Part shown: piece after piece, positions 1-6,304 of the stretch | Layout: each line of letters opens with the position of its first letter | Numbering within the stretch: the first letter of the stretch is position 1 | NCBI GenBank assembly: GCA_018663815.1 | Contig: JABJPQ010000294.1 | Coordinates: 1-7,716, forward strand | Length of the DNA stretch: 7,716 bases | Direction of reading: 5' to 3' | From: Halobacteriovoraceae bacterium | Lineage (GTDB): Bacteria; Bdellovibrionota; Bacteriovoracia; Bacteriovoracales; Bacteriovoracaceae | The notes under the pieces: generated by a model | Told to the model about the DNA's origin: nothing | What the model saw: the letters and a program-made list of their open reading frames with translations, nothing else | The model's database searches: none | Program-made: the position numbers and the translations under genes

Positions 1-972
1 ACAGCTTTAGAGGTAGATAAAGATGGATTAACATCCAAGTATGGAAAGTTTGTGGCAAAGCCGCTTGAGAGGGGTTATGGTTTGACTCTTGGTAATTCTC
101 TACGACGAGTTTTGCTTTCTTCTCTTCAAGGGGCAGGGATTGTTGCTGTTAAGATTGATGGTGTTGAGCATGAGTTTGGGACTATTAATAATGTTAAGGA
201 AGAAGTTTCTGAAATAATATTAAATCTTAAAGAGGTTCATTTTAAGATTATTGATAAGGAAGAAGTAAACTTAGTCTTAGAGAAAAATTCCGAGGGTGTT
301 GTTACTGCTTCTGACATTGTTGAAAATACTAATGTTGAGGTACTGAACCCTGGACATGTTGTATGTAATATTTCATCTGGTGGTTCAATCCGTATGGAAT
401 TGAAGATTGCAAGAGGAAAGGGGTACGTATCGGCAGTTGATAATAAAGATAGTTTTGATCTTCCTCTTGGGTGGATGTATCTAGATACATTGTTTTCACC
501 GGTGCATAGAGTAAATTATACTGTGACGAATGCCAGAGTAGGAAAGAGAACTGATTACGATAAGCTGACTCTTGAAGTTTGGACAAATGAAGGAGTTGAT
601 CCTTTGGATGCAGTTGCTTTTTCAGCAAAAATACTCCGTGATCAATTAATTGTATTCTTGAATTTTGAAGATGAAGATGCACCTGTTGAAACAAGCAAGC
701 CAACTGTTGCGGCATCAAGCTCACCTACAAATGATGCCCTGTTAAAGCCCGTTTCAGAGCTTGAGTTATCTGTTAGGTCTGCTAACTGCTTACAAAATGC
801 AAACATTAAATATATATATGAGCTAGTTTCTAAAACAGAAGGTGAAATGCTTAGAACGAAGAACTTTGGTAGAAAGTCTTTAAATGAAATTAAAGAAATT
901 CTAACTCAGATGGGTCTTGGTTTAGGTATGAAAGTTGATAGTATTATGAAACAAGTTCAGGATAACGAGTAA
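1..972 (+). CDS. rpoA: RNA polymerase alpha subunit (5' end truncated by window)
   Basis: Alpha subunit of RNA polymerase; it dimerises to nucleate assembly of the core enzyme, and its C-terminal domain contacts UP-element DNA and activators. The frame is open from base 1 (reading TALEVDKDG...), so the first codons, probably about 10-15 by comparison with typical alphas, lie outside the window. The GTG at 52 lies inside the conserved region and is not the start. Visible: the N-terminal dimerisation motif PLERGYGLTLGNSLRRVLLSS just after base 58, the insert domain, a serine/proline-rich linker (about 700-745), and the alpha-CTD with LSVRSANCLQNANI and FGRKSLNEIKEIL, the helix-hairpin-helix DNA-binding surface. 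The arginine and asparagine of VRSANC match E. coli R265 and N268, and the lysine of GRKS matches K298. It ends in TAA, 16 nt before rplQ, the usual alpha-operon order. Nothing abnormal is seen. Confidence 0.98.
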   Translation, partial: TALEVDKDGLTSKYGKFVAKPLERGYGLTLGNSLRRVLLSSLQGAGIVAVKIDGVEHEFGTINNVKEEVSEIILNLKEVHFKIIDKEEVNLVLEKNSEGVVTASDIVENTNVEVLNPGHVVCNISSGGSIRMELKIARGKGYVSAVDNKDSFDLPLGWMYLDTLFSPVHRVNYTVTNARVGKRTDYDKLTLEVWTNEGVDPLDAVAFSAKILRDQLIVFLNFEDEDAPVETSKPTVAASSSPTNDALLKPVSELELSVRSANCLQNANIKYIYELVSKTEGEMLRTKNFGRKSLNEIKEILTQMGLGLGMKVDSIMKQVQDNE

Positions 973-988
973 ACTAGGAGATATAGCG

Positions 989-1345
989 ATGAGACACGCT
1001 AAACATAAATACAAACTAGGTGTAGAACCTTCTCATAGAAAATCAATGATTAGAAATCTTGCAATAGAGGTTATTGATCATGGAAAAATTAGAACGACAC
1101 AAACAAGAGCAAAAGCGATTAAGGGTGTTGTAGAGAAGCTTGTTACCTTAGCTAAAAAAGATACTGTTCACAATAGACGTCTGGCTTATAAAAAATTAAA
1201 CAACAAGGATATTGTAAATAAATTATTTACAGAAGTTGCTCCTAAGTTTAAAGAAAGAAATGGTGGATATACTCGCATTGTTAAACTTGCTGATAAAAGA
1301 TTAGGAGATGCAAGTAAGATGGGTTATATTTCATTTGTTGAGTAA
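989..1345 (+). CDS. rplQ: 50S ribosomal protein L17 (bL17)
   Basis: Large-subunit ribosomal protein bL17, 118 residues, the usual bacterial length. It opens with the family signature MRHAKHKYKLG and continues with SHRKSMIRNLA, the basic TTQTRAKAIKGVVEKLVTLAKK helix region and a C-terminal GGYTRIVKLADKRLGD strand, all typical of L17. The start ATG follows an AGGAG at 976-980 by 8 nt. It lies directly downstream of rpoA, as in most bacteria, and is the last ribosomal gene before a strong intrinsic terminator. It should be co-transcribed with rpoA from a promoter outside the window. No anomalies are visible. Confidence 0.98.
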   Translation: MRHAKHKYKLGVEPSHRKSMIRNLAIEVIDHGKIRTTQTRAKAIKGVVEKLVTLAKKDTVHNRRLAYKKLNNKDIVNKLFTEVAPKFKERNGGYTRIVKLADKRLGDASKMGYISFVE

Positions 1346-1369
1346 CAGAAGATAATAAATTTAAATATT

Positions 1370-1399
1370 AAACCTTCTAGTAACTAGAAGGTTTTTTTT
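1370..1399 (+). terminator. Rho-independent terminator of the rpoA-rplQ operon
   Basis: A perfect 10-bp inverted repeat (AACCTTCTAG at 1371-1380 and CTAGAAGGTT at 1384-1393, 11 bp if A1370/T1394 pairs) encloses a 3-nt TAA loop and runs into eight Ts (1392-1399). Position 25 nt after the rplQ stop and the T-run on the + strand make it the operon terminator. The stem has only about 4 G-C pairs, so it may leak. The next gene starts at 1405, only 5 nt past the T-run. Confidence 0.93.
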
Positions 1400-1404
1400 A
1401 TTTT

Positions 1405-1959
1405 ATGAATAATAAATTATTAATATTCTTATTGATTTTTTCTTTTGCGCTTGGTTATGTTGTATACGAAGCGATTAAGCTTGATAGTAAATTTTCCAAA
1501 AGTTCTGTCGTTCAGACGGGAAGTGTTTTAAAAAATTACCCTGCTAATCTCCAATTTTATGATCAAAAAACAGGAAAAATCTTTGATTTATATCAAGTCA
1601 TGCTGCAGGGAAATCACTTGGTTATCCATTTTTGGGCTACGTGGTGTGCTCCATGTGAGGTTGAGTTTCCAGAACTTGTGAAGCTAATTCAGCTTGTGCA
1701 GCATAATAAGGCATTAAGATTTGCTTTAATAAGCGTTGATGATGATAAGGCGGAGGTTTTAAAGTTCTTGAGCAAGTATTCGTTACCTAAAGAAAGTGTT
1801 CTGTTACTTACAGATGAAGGTAAAGAGTATCGAAGGATGGGGACTTATAAGATGCCTGAAACATACCTTTTTGACCCAAAGGCTCGGTTAATACGTCGAT
1901 ATTCTGGTCGGCAAGCATGGGCAAAGAAAGAATTTGTTAAGTATTTCCAATCACTTTAG
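1405..1959 (+). CDS. Membrane-anchored thioredoxin-fold protein, TlpA/ResA-like
   Basis: Probable thiol-disulfide oxidoreductase facing the periplasm, 184 residues. A hydrophobic N-terminal segment (about residues 4-21) with no lipobox cysteine looks like an uncleaved signal anchor. The thioredoxin/AhpC-TSA-like domain follows: HFWATWCAPCEVEFPEL carries the redox pair C81-x-x-C84 (checked in the DNA at 1645-1656), and KMPETYLFD carries the cis-proline at P151 followed by the usual T-x-L-F-D strand. Family members reduce apocytochrome c or other exported disulfides; which substrate this one serves cannot be told. No further cytochrome-maturation genes are visible. The ATG at 1405 is preferred because it alone gives the intact anchor, and the next methionine is residue 66. 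There is no normal ribosome site: the only purine-rich match, GAAGG at 1387-1391, lies in the terminator stem 13 nt upstream. The gene may depend on readthrough from rplQ or on a promoter I could not identify. Confidence 0.88.
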   Translation: MNNKLLIFLLIFSFALGYVVYEAIKLDSKFSKSSVVQTGSVLKNYPANLQFYDQKTGKIFDLYQVMLQGNHLVIHFWATWCAPCEVEFPELVKLIQLVQHNKALRFALISVDDDKAEVLKFLSKYSLPKESVLLLTDEGKEYRRMGTYKMPETYLFDPKARLIRRYSGRQAWAKKEFVKYFQSL

Positions 1960-2011
1960 AGATTTCTGACGAGAATTTGTAAAAATAATTTCCATAAATG
2001 CAAAAAATTTG

Positions 2012-2038
2012 TCAAGAATTCATTCAGTTTTCCGATAC
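2012..2038 (+). promoter_or_regulatory. Candidate sigma-28 (FliA)-like promoter for the sigma-54 activator operon
   Basis: TCAAGAAT (2012-2019), an 11-nt spacer, then TCCGATAC (2031-2038). Against the enterobacterial FliA consensus TAAAGTTT-N11-GCCGATAA this is 5/8 and 6/8 with the exact spacing, including the diagnostic CCGATA core. Transcription would begin near 2045, giving a leader of about 29 nt before the ATG at 2074. A sigma-70 reading is weaker: TTGTCA at 2009-2014 is a fair -35, but the best -10 (GATACA) is 19 nt away and only 3/6. No sigma-54 GG-N10-GC pattern is seen in this gap. This is a pattern call only. Confidence 0.45.
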
Positions 2039-2073
2039 AGGTGTAGATAAATTTAAACACTTGGAGTTTAGAG

Positions 2074-3657
2074 ATGATTGATTGGAAAACAATAAAAGAC
2101 CTACACGCTAACAAGAAGCTTGAAGAAATAATAGGAAAATGGTTTGGTGTCGATATTTTTTACGCTGATCGGCATGGAAATATTCATTCAAGTATATTTG
2201 ATAAAGACTATCAATTTGTTAGTCACTTTTTTAAAATTCAGTCTCACTTGCCACATGGAAAGGATCTTTTGATTCAAGATATTGAAAAAGGCTTAGAAAA
2301 ATTAAATGACACAAATGAGCAGTCATTTTATTATGATTCTTTTTTTCCACATGTTCGAATGATTGCAGCTAAGATTGAATCTGAAGGGGAGTTTTTAGGA
2401 GCAGTGTTTGCCTATCCTTATGTAACAGATCAAATAACAACTTCTGAATTAAAAGAGATTGAGAGCCGTATTATCGAGTGTGGAGCTTCTGATGAGGATG
2501 CTGGTTCATCATGTAAAAACTTAAAGAAATTAAAGGTTCATGAGTATGAATACCTAAAAGAATTAATTGGAATCGTTGCTCATGAAGTATCTTCTGTATA
2601 TGAAGAAGTTAATAAGCGAGAAGCGAGAATTCTTGATTTGAATGCAGAGCTTGGGAATAAGTATCGTTACCATAATATTGTTGGTAAATCGAAAAAGATG
2701 CAAGAAATTTATCACCTATTAACCAAGGTTTCAAACTCTGAAGCAACAATCTTAATTCAAGGAGAGAACGGAACGGGTAAAGAGATGGTTGCAAAAGCCA
2801 TTCACTTTAACTCTTCAAGGAAGGATTCAGTTTTTGTTGCTGTTAACTGCTCAGCCTTTAATGACAACTTGCTTGACTCTGAACTATTTGGACATGTGAA
2901 AGGCGCATTTACTGGTGCTGTTAAAGATAAAAAAGGTTTTTTTGAAGTTTCAAATGGTGGAACATTATTTTTGGATGAAATTGGAGATATGTCTTTGAGT
3001 ATGCAAGTAAAACTTTTACGAGTTTTACAAGAAGGAACCTTCCTTCCTGTAGGAGCAACTCAACCTAAAAAAGTCAATGTAAGAGTTTTGGCCGCAACGA
3101 ACAGACCACTTAAAGAGATGATAACGAAAGGCGAGTTTAGGGAAGATTTATACTACAGAATAAACGTAATTAACGTAACTATCCCACCACTTAGGGAGAG
3201 AATTGAAGATATTTCTCTTCTAATGGATGTTTTTCTTGAGAAAAAATGTGCTGAAATGGGCTATCCTTTGAAGCAGTGGGGCAAGAAAACATTAGAGAAG
3301 ATGATTGATTATAAATGGCCGGGAAATGTTCGTGAGCTTCAAAATGAAGTAGAGCGAGTTGTCGTTCTCGCTGGAGATGCAAAAATGATAACTCCAGACG
3401 ACCTTAGTTCAAATATTTCTCAGGATAATTCCGCTCCAGTTGGAGGGGCAACAGGTAATCTTAGAGGTATAAATGCTAAAGGTACTCTTAGAAAAGCATT
3501 GGAAGAAGTAGAATCATTTATGATTAATGAAGGTTTGAAAAGATGTAATTTTAATAAGTCACGACTGTCTAAAGAGCTTGGGATTAGTAGGGCAAGTTTG
3601 ATAATGAAGGTTGATAAGTATGACCTTGATAAAAGAAAGAAAGTTGCTGGAGAGTAA
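2074..3657 (+). CDS. Sigma-54-dependent transcriptional activator (bEBP) with an uncharacterised N-terminal sensor region
   Basis: ATP-driven activator that remodels sigma-54 RNA polymerase at -24/-12 promoters, 527 residues. The start is supported by GGAG at 2063-2066, 7 nt upstream. Residues 1-135 form a mixed alpha/beta region (GVDIFYADRHGNIHS, MIAAKIESEGEFLGAVFAYPY) resembling small-molecule sensors of GAF or PocR type. It is not a receiver domain, as I see no acidic-pocket pattern. A helical, probably coiled linker follows (about 150-195). The AAA+ domain has Walker A GENGTGKE (230-237), the sigma-54-contacting GAFTGA loop (277-282), Walker B GGTLFLDE (295-302), the sensor I region ATNR (341-344), arginine-finger candidates R356 and R362 in FREDLYYRI, and the sensor II region WPGNVREL (415-422). 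A Fis-type helix-turn-helix ends the protein (NKSRLSKELGISRASL, 494-509). All catalytic motifs are intact, so it should be active. Its targets are unknown. The next gene begins 27 nt later, suggesting one operon. Confidence 0.95.
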   Translation: MIDWKTIKDLHANKKLEEIIGKWFGVDIFYADRHGNIHSSIFDKDYQFVSHFFKIQSHLPHGKDLLIQDIEKGLEKLNDTNEQSFYYDSFFPHVRMIAAKIESEGEFLGAVFAYPYVTDQITTSELKEIESRIIECGASDEDAGSSCKNLKKLKVHEYEYLKELIGIVAHEVSSVYEEVNKREARILDLNAELGNKYRYHNIVGKSKKMQEIYHLLTKVSNSEATILIQGENGTGKEMVAKAIHFNSSRKDSVFVAVNCSAFNDNLLDSELFGHVKGAFTGAVKDKKGFFEVSNGGTLFLDEIGDMSLSMQVKLLRVLQEGTFLPVGATQPKKVNVRVLAATNRPLKEMITKGEFREDLYYRINVINVTIPPLRERIEDISLLMDVFLEKKCAEMGYPLKQWGKKTLEKMIDYKWPGNVRELQNEVERVVVLAGDAKMITPDDLSSNISQDNSAPVGGATGNLRGINAKGTLRKALEEVESFMINEGLKRCNFNKSRLSKELGISRASLIMKVDKYDLDKRKKVAGE

Positions 3658-3684
3658 TGAATCAAAAGGATTAGGAGCTTTCTA

Positions 3685-4017
3685 ATGAAGTTTTTTTTAT
3701 TAGTTGTTATTTCTTTAACGTCATTCAATATTTTTAGTAAAAGTGTTTCAAAGCGCAGGCTAGATGAGATGGAGCAAAGGATTTCCTCGTTAGAGAGCAA
3801 GGTTTCTAAGTTGATGAGTCAAAAGAGTATAACAAGCTTAAAAATTAAAGATTCAAATAATAAAATAGTTCAAGCCGGATTAAGTAGAGATATCTCATCT
3901 GAGAATAAACTCTCAGATGAGCAACAAAAAAGTGTTATGAAGCAAATTGAGCGAATTAAGCGAAGTAAAGAAGAGAGCCAAAAAATTATTGATGAAATTA
4001 TGAATGAAAATCATTAG
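3685..4017 (+). CDS. Small exported coiled-coil protein, function unknown
   Basis: 110 residues, family not recognised. The N-terminus (MKFFLLVVISLTSFNIFSKS) looks like a Sec signal peptide or membrane anchor, so the rest should be periplasmic. Residues 23-45 form a textbook coiled coil with hydrophobic residues at L26, M29, I33, L36, V40 and L43 (3-4 heptad spacing). A polar middle (48-78) is followed by a second charged helix (about 79-107). The protein has no cysteine. The start is fixed by AGGAG at 3673-3677, 7 nt before the ATG, and lies 27 nt after the activator stop. Its last 14 nt overlap the next exported protein, so the two are probably translated together and may act together. The coding DNA for residues 70-79 contains a perfect 11-bp inverted repeat. 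It could be an envelope structural or accessory subunit; no function should be assigned. Confidence 0.8.
   Translation: MKFFLLVVISLTSFNIFSKSVSKRRLDEMEQRISSLESKVSKLMSQKSITSLKIKDSNNKIVQAGLSRDISSENKLSDEQQKSVMKQIERIKRSKEESQKIIDEIMNENH
3894..3921 (+). repeat. Perfect 11-bp inverted repeat (hairpin) inside the coiled-coil gene
   Basis: CTCATCTGAGA (3894-3904) and TCTCAGATGAG (3911-3921) are perfect reverse complements around a 6-nt loop ATAAAC. It encodes ordinary residues (SSENKLSDE). It has no T-run after it, so it is not an intrinsic terminator on the + strand. A second 10-bp palindrome, GAGATATCTC (3887-3896), overlaps the left arm and offers an alternative pairing. As RNA the hairpin would sit about 80 nt upstream of the next gene's start. 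Confidence 0.85.
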
Positions 4018-4663
4018 TATTTTAGTTATAACGTTCTCAATACAAGTGTATGCCTTTGATTATCAAAAAGGTAATGGTTCTGAGTTTTCACTCTACACAA
4101 AAAAAACAAAAGTTGCTTTAAGTATTTACATGAGCCATGTGGAAGTCGATTCGCTAGGTGTCGAATTTCATTTTGGAGGTGGTGGGATTTTAATGCCAAA
4201 TATGTGGCAACAGTTTCAGATAGAAAAAAGTAAACAAGGCCATTTGAAAATTTCAAAAGGCTTTATTAAAAGTGGAATTCATAAAAAGCCTGAGATTATG
4301 ACTAAGGAGCAGTTCCAAGTCAATGAGGGAGTCCAGTTACAAGATTTTTTATTTACTAAGTTTGTTGAGATCGAAAAAGACTATATTGGGGATGAGCAGC
4401 TAGAACTTCCCGCTGGAACGCTAGTGGCTAAACACTACCGTAAGGTAACTGGTAATCAGACAGTAGATTATTGGATTAGTTCCGAAGTACTTCCTATTGG
4501 CCTTGTTAAGTTGATTTCTAAAAGTAGTAAGAATAGTACTAATAATTACCAAATAGAGCTTAATTCTATGTTGAGAAATGTAAAACCAGCAATTGATCCT
4601 AAAAAGGCAATACCGATGTCTAATGAAACAAGTAAGCTTATGAGCAGAGCAGCAATCAAATAA
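4004..4663 (+). CDS. Exported beta-rich protein, possibly DUF3108/LolA-like fold
   Basis: 219 residues, beginning with a clear Sec signal peptide (MKIISILVITFSIQVYA, likely cleaved after A17) and no lipobox cysteine, so probably soluble in the periplasm. The mature part is beta-rich with many charged strands. The stretch LPAGTLVAKHYRK (135-147) followed by DYWISSEVLPIGLVKLISKS (155-174) resembles the 'pAGtf.a.hyr ... WiS.evp.GlvK' pattern I associate with DUF3108-type periplasmic proteins, which share a LolA/LolB-like half-barrel. That is recall of a pattern, not a search result. The ATG lies inside the previous gene (14-nt overlap) with no good ribosome site close by, so translation is probably coupled to it. 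The fold may bind lipid or another hydrophobic ligand, but the function is unknown. It is followed by a 64-nt gap with the carboxylase promoter. Confidence 0.8.
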   Translation: MKIISILVITFSIQVYAFDYQKGNGSEFSLYTKKTKVALSIYMSHVEVDSLGVEFHFGGGGILMPNMWQQFQIEKSKQGHLKISKGFIKSGIHKKPEIMTKEQFQVNEGVQLQDFLFTKFVEIEKDYIGDEQLELPAGTLVAKHYRKVTGNQTVDYWISSEVLPIGLVKLISKSSKNSTNNYQIELNSMLRNVKPAIDPKKAIPMSNETSKLMSRAAIK

Positions 4664-4671
4664 GTATAAAA

Positions 4672-4700
4672 TTGAAAAATCATAGCCAAAGTTGTATAAA
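4672..4700 (+). promoter_or_regulatory. Sigma-70-type promoter of the acyl-CoA carboxylase genes
   Basis: TTGAAA (4672-4677, 5/6 to TTGACA), a 17-nt spacer and TATAAA (4695-4700, 5/6 to TATAAT). Transcription should start near 4707, leaving a leader of about 20 nt that carries the GGAGG ribosome site. This is the best housekeeping promoter match in the window and marks pccB as the first gene of its own unit. Confidence 0.7.
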
Positions 4701-4714
4701 AAGCCGGTTATACA
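4693..4714 (+). promoter_or_regulatory. Candidate operator: 7-bp inverted repeat over the -10 box
   Basis: Half-sites TGTATAA (4693-4699) and TTATACA (4708-4714) are exact reverse complements separated by 8 nt, centred at 4703.5. The left half covers most of the -10 box and the right half lies at the expected transcription start. That placement suits a dimeric repressor blocking the promoter. A weak RNA hairpin is less likely because the left half is probably not transcribed. The regulator is unknown. Confidence 0.5.
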
Positions 4715-4727
4715 GCGGAGGCACAAT

Positions 4728-6290
4728 ATGGCATTTTCCAATGAGGAAAAAAGAAACTTTTTAGCCGATCTAGTTGAAGAATCAAGCCTAGGTGGTGGAG
4801 AAGCTCGAGTTAAAAAACAACATGATCAAGGTAAGTTTACTGCTCGTGAAAGAGTAAATCGTTTGCTTGACTCTGAGTCGTTTATTGAATTTGATAAATT
4901 TGTAAAGCATCACTGTTCTTCGTTTGGAATGGAAAATAATAAATACCTTGGTGATGGAGTTATCACTGGAATTGGTAGAATTAACGGCCAAAAAGTTGCA
5001 ATTTTTTCTCAAGATTTTACTTGTTGGGGCGGAGCTTTAGGAATGGCTTATGCTAAGAAAATTTGTAAAATTATGGATTTTGCAATTGAAAATAAGTTAC
5101 CAGTAATTGGTATTAACGATTCGGGTGGGGCAAGAATTCAAGAAGGTGTTGAGTCGTTAGCAGGTTATGCTGATATTTTTCACCGAAATGTTCAAGCTTC
5201 TGGTGTTATTCCTCAAATTTCATTGGTAATGGGGCCTTGTGCTGGAGGAGCCGTTTACTCGCCTGCAATGACAGACTTTGTTTTTATGGTTGATAAAACA
5301 TCATACATGTTTGTAACTGGGCCTGATGTTGTGAAAACTGTTACCCATGAAGAAGTAACTAAGGATGAACTGGGTGGAGCTCAGACACATAATGGAAAAT
5401 CTGGTGTCGCACATTTTTTATGTGAAGATGAGTCGGATTGTTTGGAACGAGTTCGCGAATTAATGAGCTTTTTACCGAACGGAAACTTTTCTAAGCAGAT
5501 AAAAACGCCTAGTTATGATTCCATCGCTAGGAAAAATTCAAAGCTTAAAGATTTCATTCCAGTAAACACTAAAAAACCGTATGATATGAAAGAGTTGATT
5601 ATGGAAGTTGTTGATGATCAGCACTTTCTTGAAGTTCAAAAAGATTTTGCAAAAAATATTATTTGTGGTTTTGCACAAATTGGTGGATTTAAAATAGGTA
5701 TTGTGGCTAATCAACCTCAGTTCTTAGCGGGTTGTCTTGATATAGATGCGTCTACTAAATCAGCAAGGTTTATTCGTTTTTGTGATGCTTTTGGTATTCC
5801 GTTAGTGACTTTAGTTGATGTGCCTGGATTTTTACCTGGAACGGAGCAAGAGTATGGTGGAATTATCAGGCATGGGGCTAAGCTTCTTTATGCCTATGCT
5901 GAAGCAACTGTTCCGATGATTACACTTATTACTCGTAAGGCTTATGGTGGGGCTTATGATGTTATGGCCTCTAAGCATATTGGAGCTGATATCAACCTTG
6001 TTTATCCGACGGGTGAAATCGCGGTTATGGGATCCGAGGGGGCAGTCAATATAATTTTTAGAAATGAATTAAAAGGACTTAACGGTGTTGAGTTTGATAA
6101 GAAAAAAGCAGAATTGGTAGAAAACTACGAAAAAGAATTTGCAAATCCTTATAAAGCAGCCAGTCTAGGATATGTCGATGAGGTCATTTACCCAGAAGAT
6201 ACTCGTCAAAAAATTGCGGAGTACTTGGACTTCTTACAAGATAAAAAAGAGTTAAGACCACACCGTAAACATGGAAATATTCCATTATAG
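4728..6290 (+). CDS. pccB: Acyl-CoA carboxylase carboxyltransferase (beta) subunit, probably propionyl-CoA carboxylase
   Basis: Transfers the carboxyl group from carboxybiotin to an acyl-CoA; with propionyl-CoA the product is methylmalonyl-CoA, used in breakdown of odd-chain and branched substrates. 520 residues, normal for PccB-type subunits (about 510-540). It has two crotonase-like halves: the N-terminal half has [16 protein letters not shown] (129-144) and [16 protein letters not shown] (169-184), the first oxyanion hole; the C-terminal half has [23 protein letters not shown] (363-385) and [14 protein letters not shown] (404-417), the second. It ends RKHGNIPL, a common PccB ending. D411 in YGGAYDVM aligns with the aspartate that favours propionyl-CoA in the Streptomyces enzyme, where acetyl-type enzymes have isoleucine. 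Methylcrotonyl or mixed specificity is not excluded. The start at 4728 is chosen for GGAGG at 4717-4721, 6 nt upstream; an in-frame TTG at 4692 lies inside the promoter and is not used. The biotin carboxylase begins 14 nt after the stop. Confidence 0.93.
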   Translation: MAFSNEEKRNFLADLVEESSLGGGEARVKKQHDQGKFTARERVNRLLDSESFIEFDKFVKHHCSSFGMENNKYLGDGVITGIGRINGQKVAIFSQDFTCWGGALGMAYAKKICKIMDFAIENKLPVIGINDSGGARIQEGVESLAGYADIFHRNVQASGVIPQISLVMGPCAGGAVYSPAMTDFVFMVDKTSYMFVTGPDVVKTVTHEEVTKDELGGAQTHNGKSGVAHFLCEDESDCLERVRELMSFLPNGNFSKQIKTPSYDSIARKNSKLKDFIPVNTKKPYDMKELIMEVVDDQHFLEVQKDFAKNIICGFAQIGGFKIGIVANQPQFLAGCLDIDASTKSARFIRFCDAFGIPLVTLVDVPGFLPGTEQEYGGIIRHGAKLLYAYAEATVPMITLITRKAYGGAYDVMASKHIGADINLVYPTGEIAVMGSEGAVNIIFRNELKGLNGVEFDKKKAELVENYEKEFANPYKAASLGYVDEVIYPEDTRQKIAEYLDFLQDKKELRPHRKHGNIPL

Positions 6291-6304
6291 GTTAGGAGAG
6301 TTTT

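Noticed and set aside
52..54. GTG as the start of rpoA.
   Set aside because: The frame is open to base 1 and the upstream residues (LEVDKDG..SKYGKFVA) look like conserved alpha sequence, so the gene is simply truncated by the window.
329..724. Minus-strand open frame opposite rpoA.
   Set aside because: It is fully antisense to a highly conserved gene, has a low-complexity-looking product and no ribosome site or family resemblance.
1338..1366. Possible sigma-70 promoter (TTGAGT-N17-TTAAAT) for the TlpA-like gene.
   Set aside because: Each box is only 4/6 in very AT-rich DNA, and transcripts from it would meet the terminator at once.
1960..2073. Terminator after the TlpA-like gene, or a sigma-54 promoter.
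   Set aside because: No convincing hairpin with a T-run and no GG-N10-GC pattern is present; only AT-rich sequence and the sigma-28-like motif.
3031..3048. Short inverted repeat GAAGG-AA-CCTTC in the activator gene.
   Set aside because: Only 5 bp with a 2-nt loop within conserved coding sequence; expected by chance.
3420..3800. Minus-strand open frame across the activator 3' end and the small coiled-coil gene.
   Set aside because: It is antisense to the helix-turn-helix coding region, and the product is a leucine/serine-rich shadow typical of AT-rich DNA.
4692..4727. Upstream in-frame TTG start for the carboxyltransferase, adding 12 residues.
   Set aside because: It overlaps the -35/-10 promoter region and has no ribosome site, while the ATG at 4728 has GGAGG at 6-nt spacing and gives the usual family N-terminus.
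4421..4741. Minus-strand open frame over the promoter region of the carboxylase genes.
   Set aside because: It is antisense to the exported protein and the carboxylase promoter; there is no recognisable domain or ribosome site.
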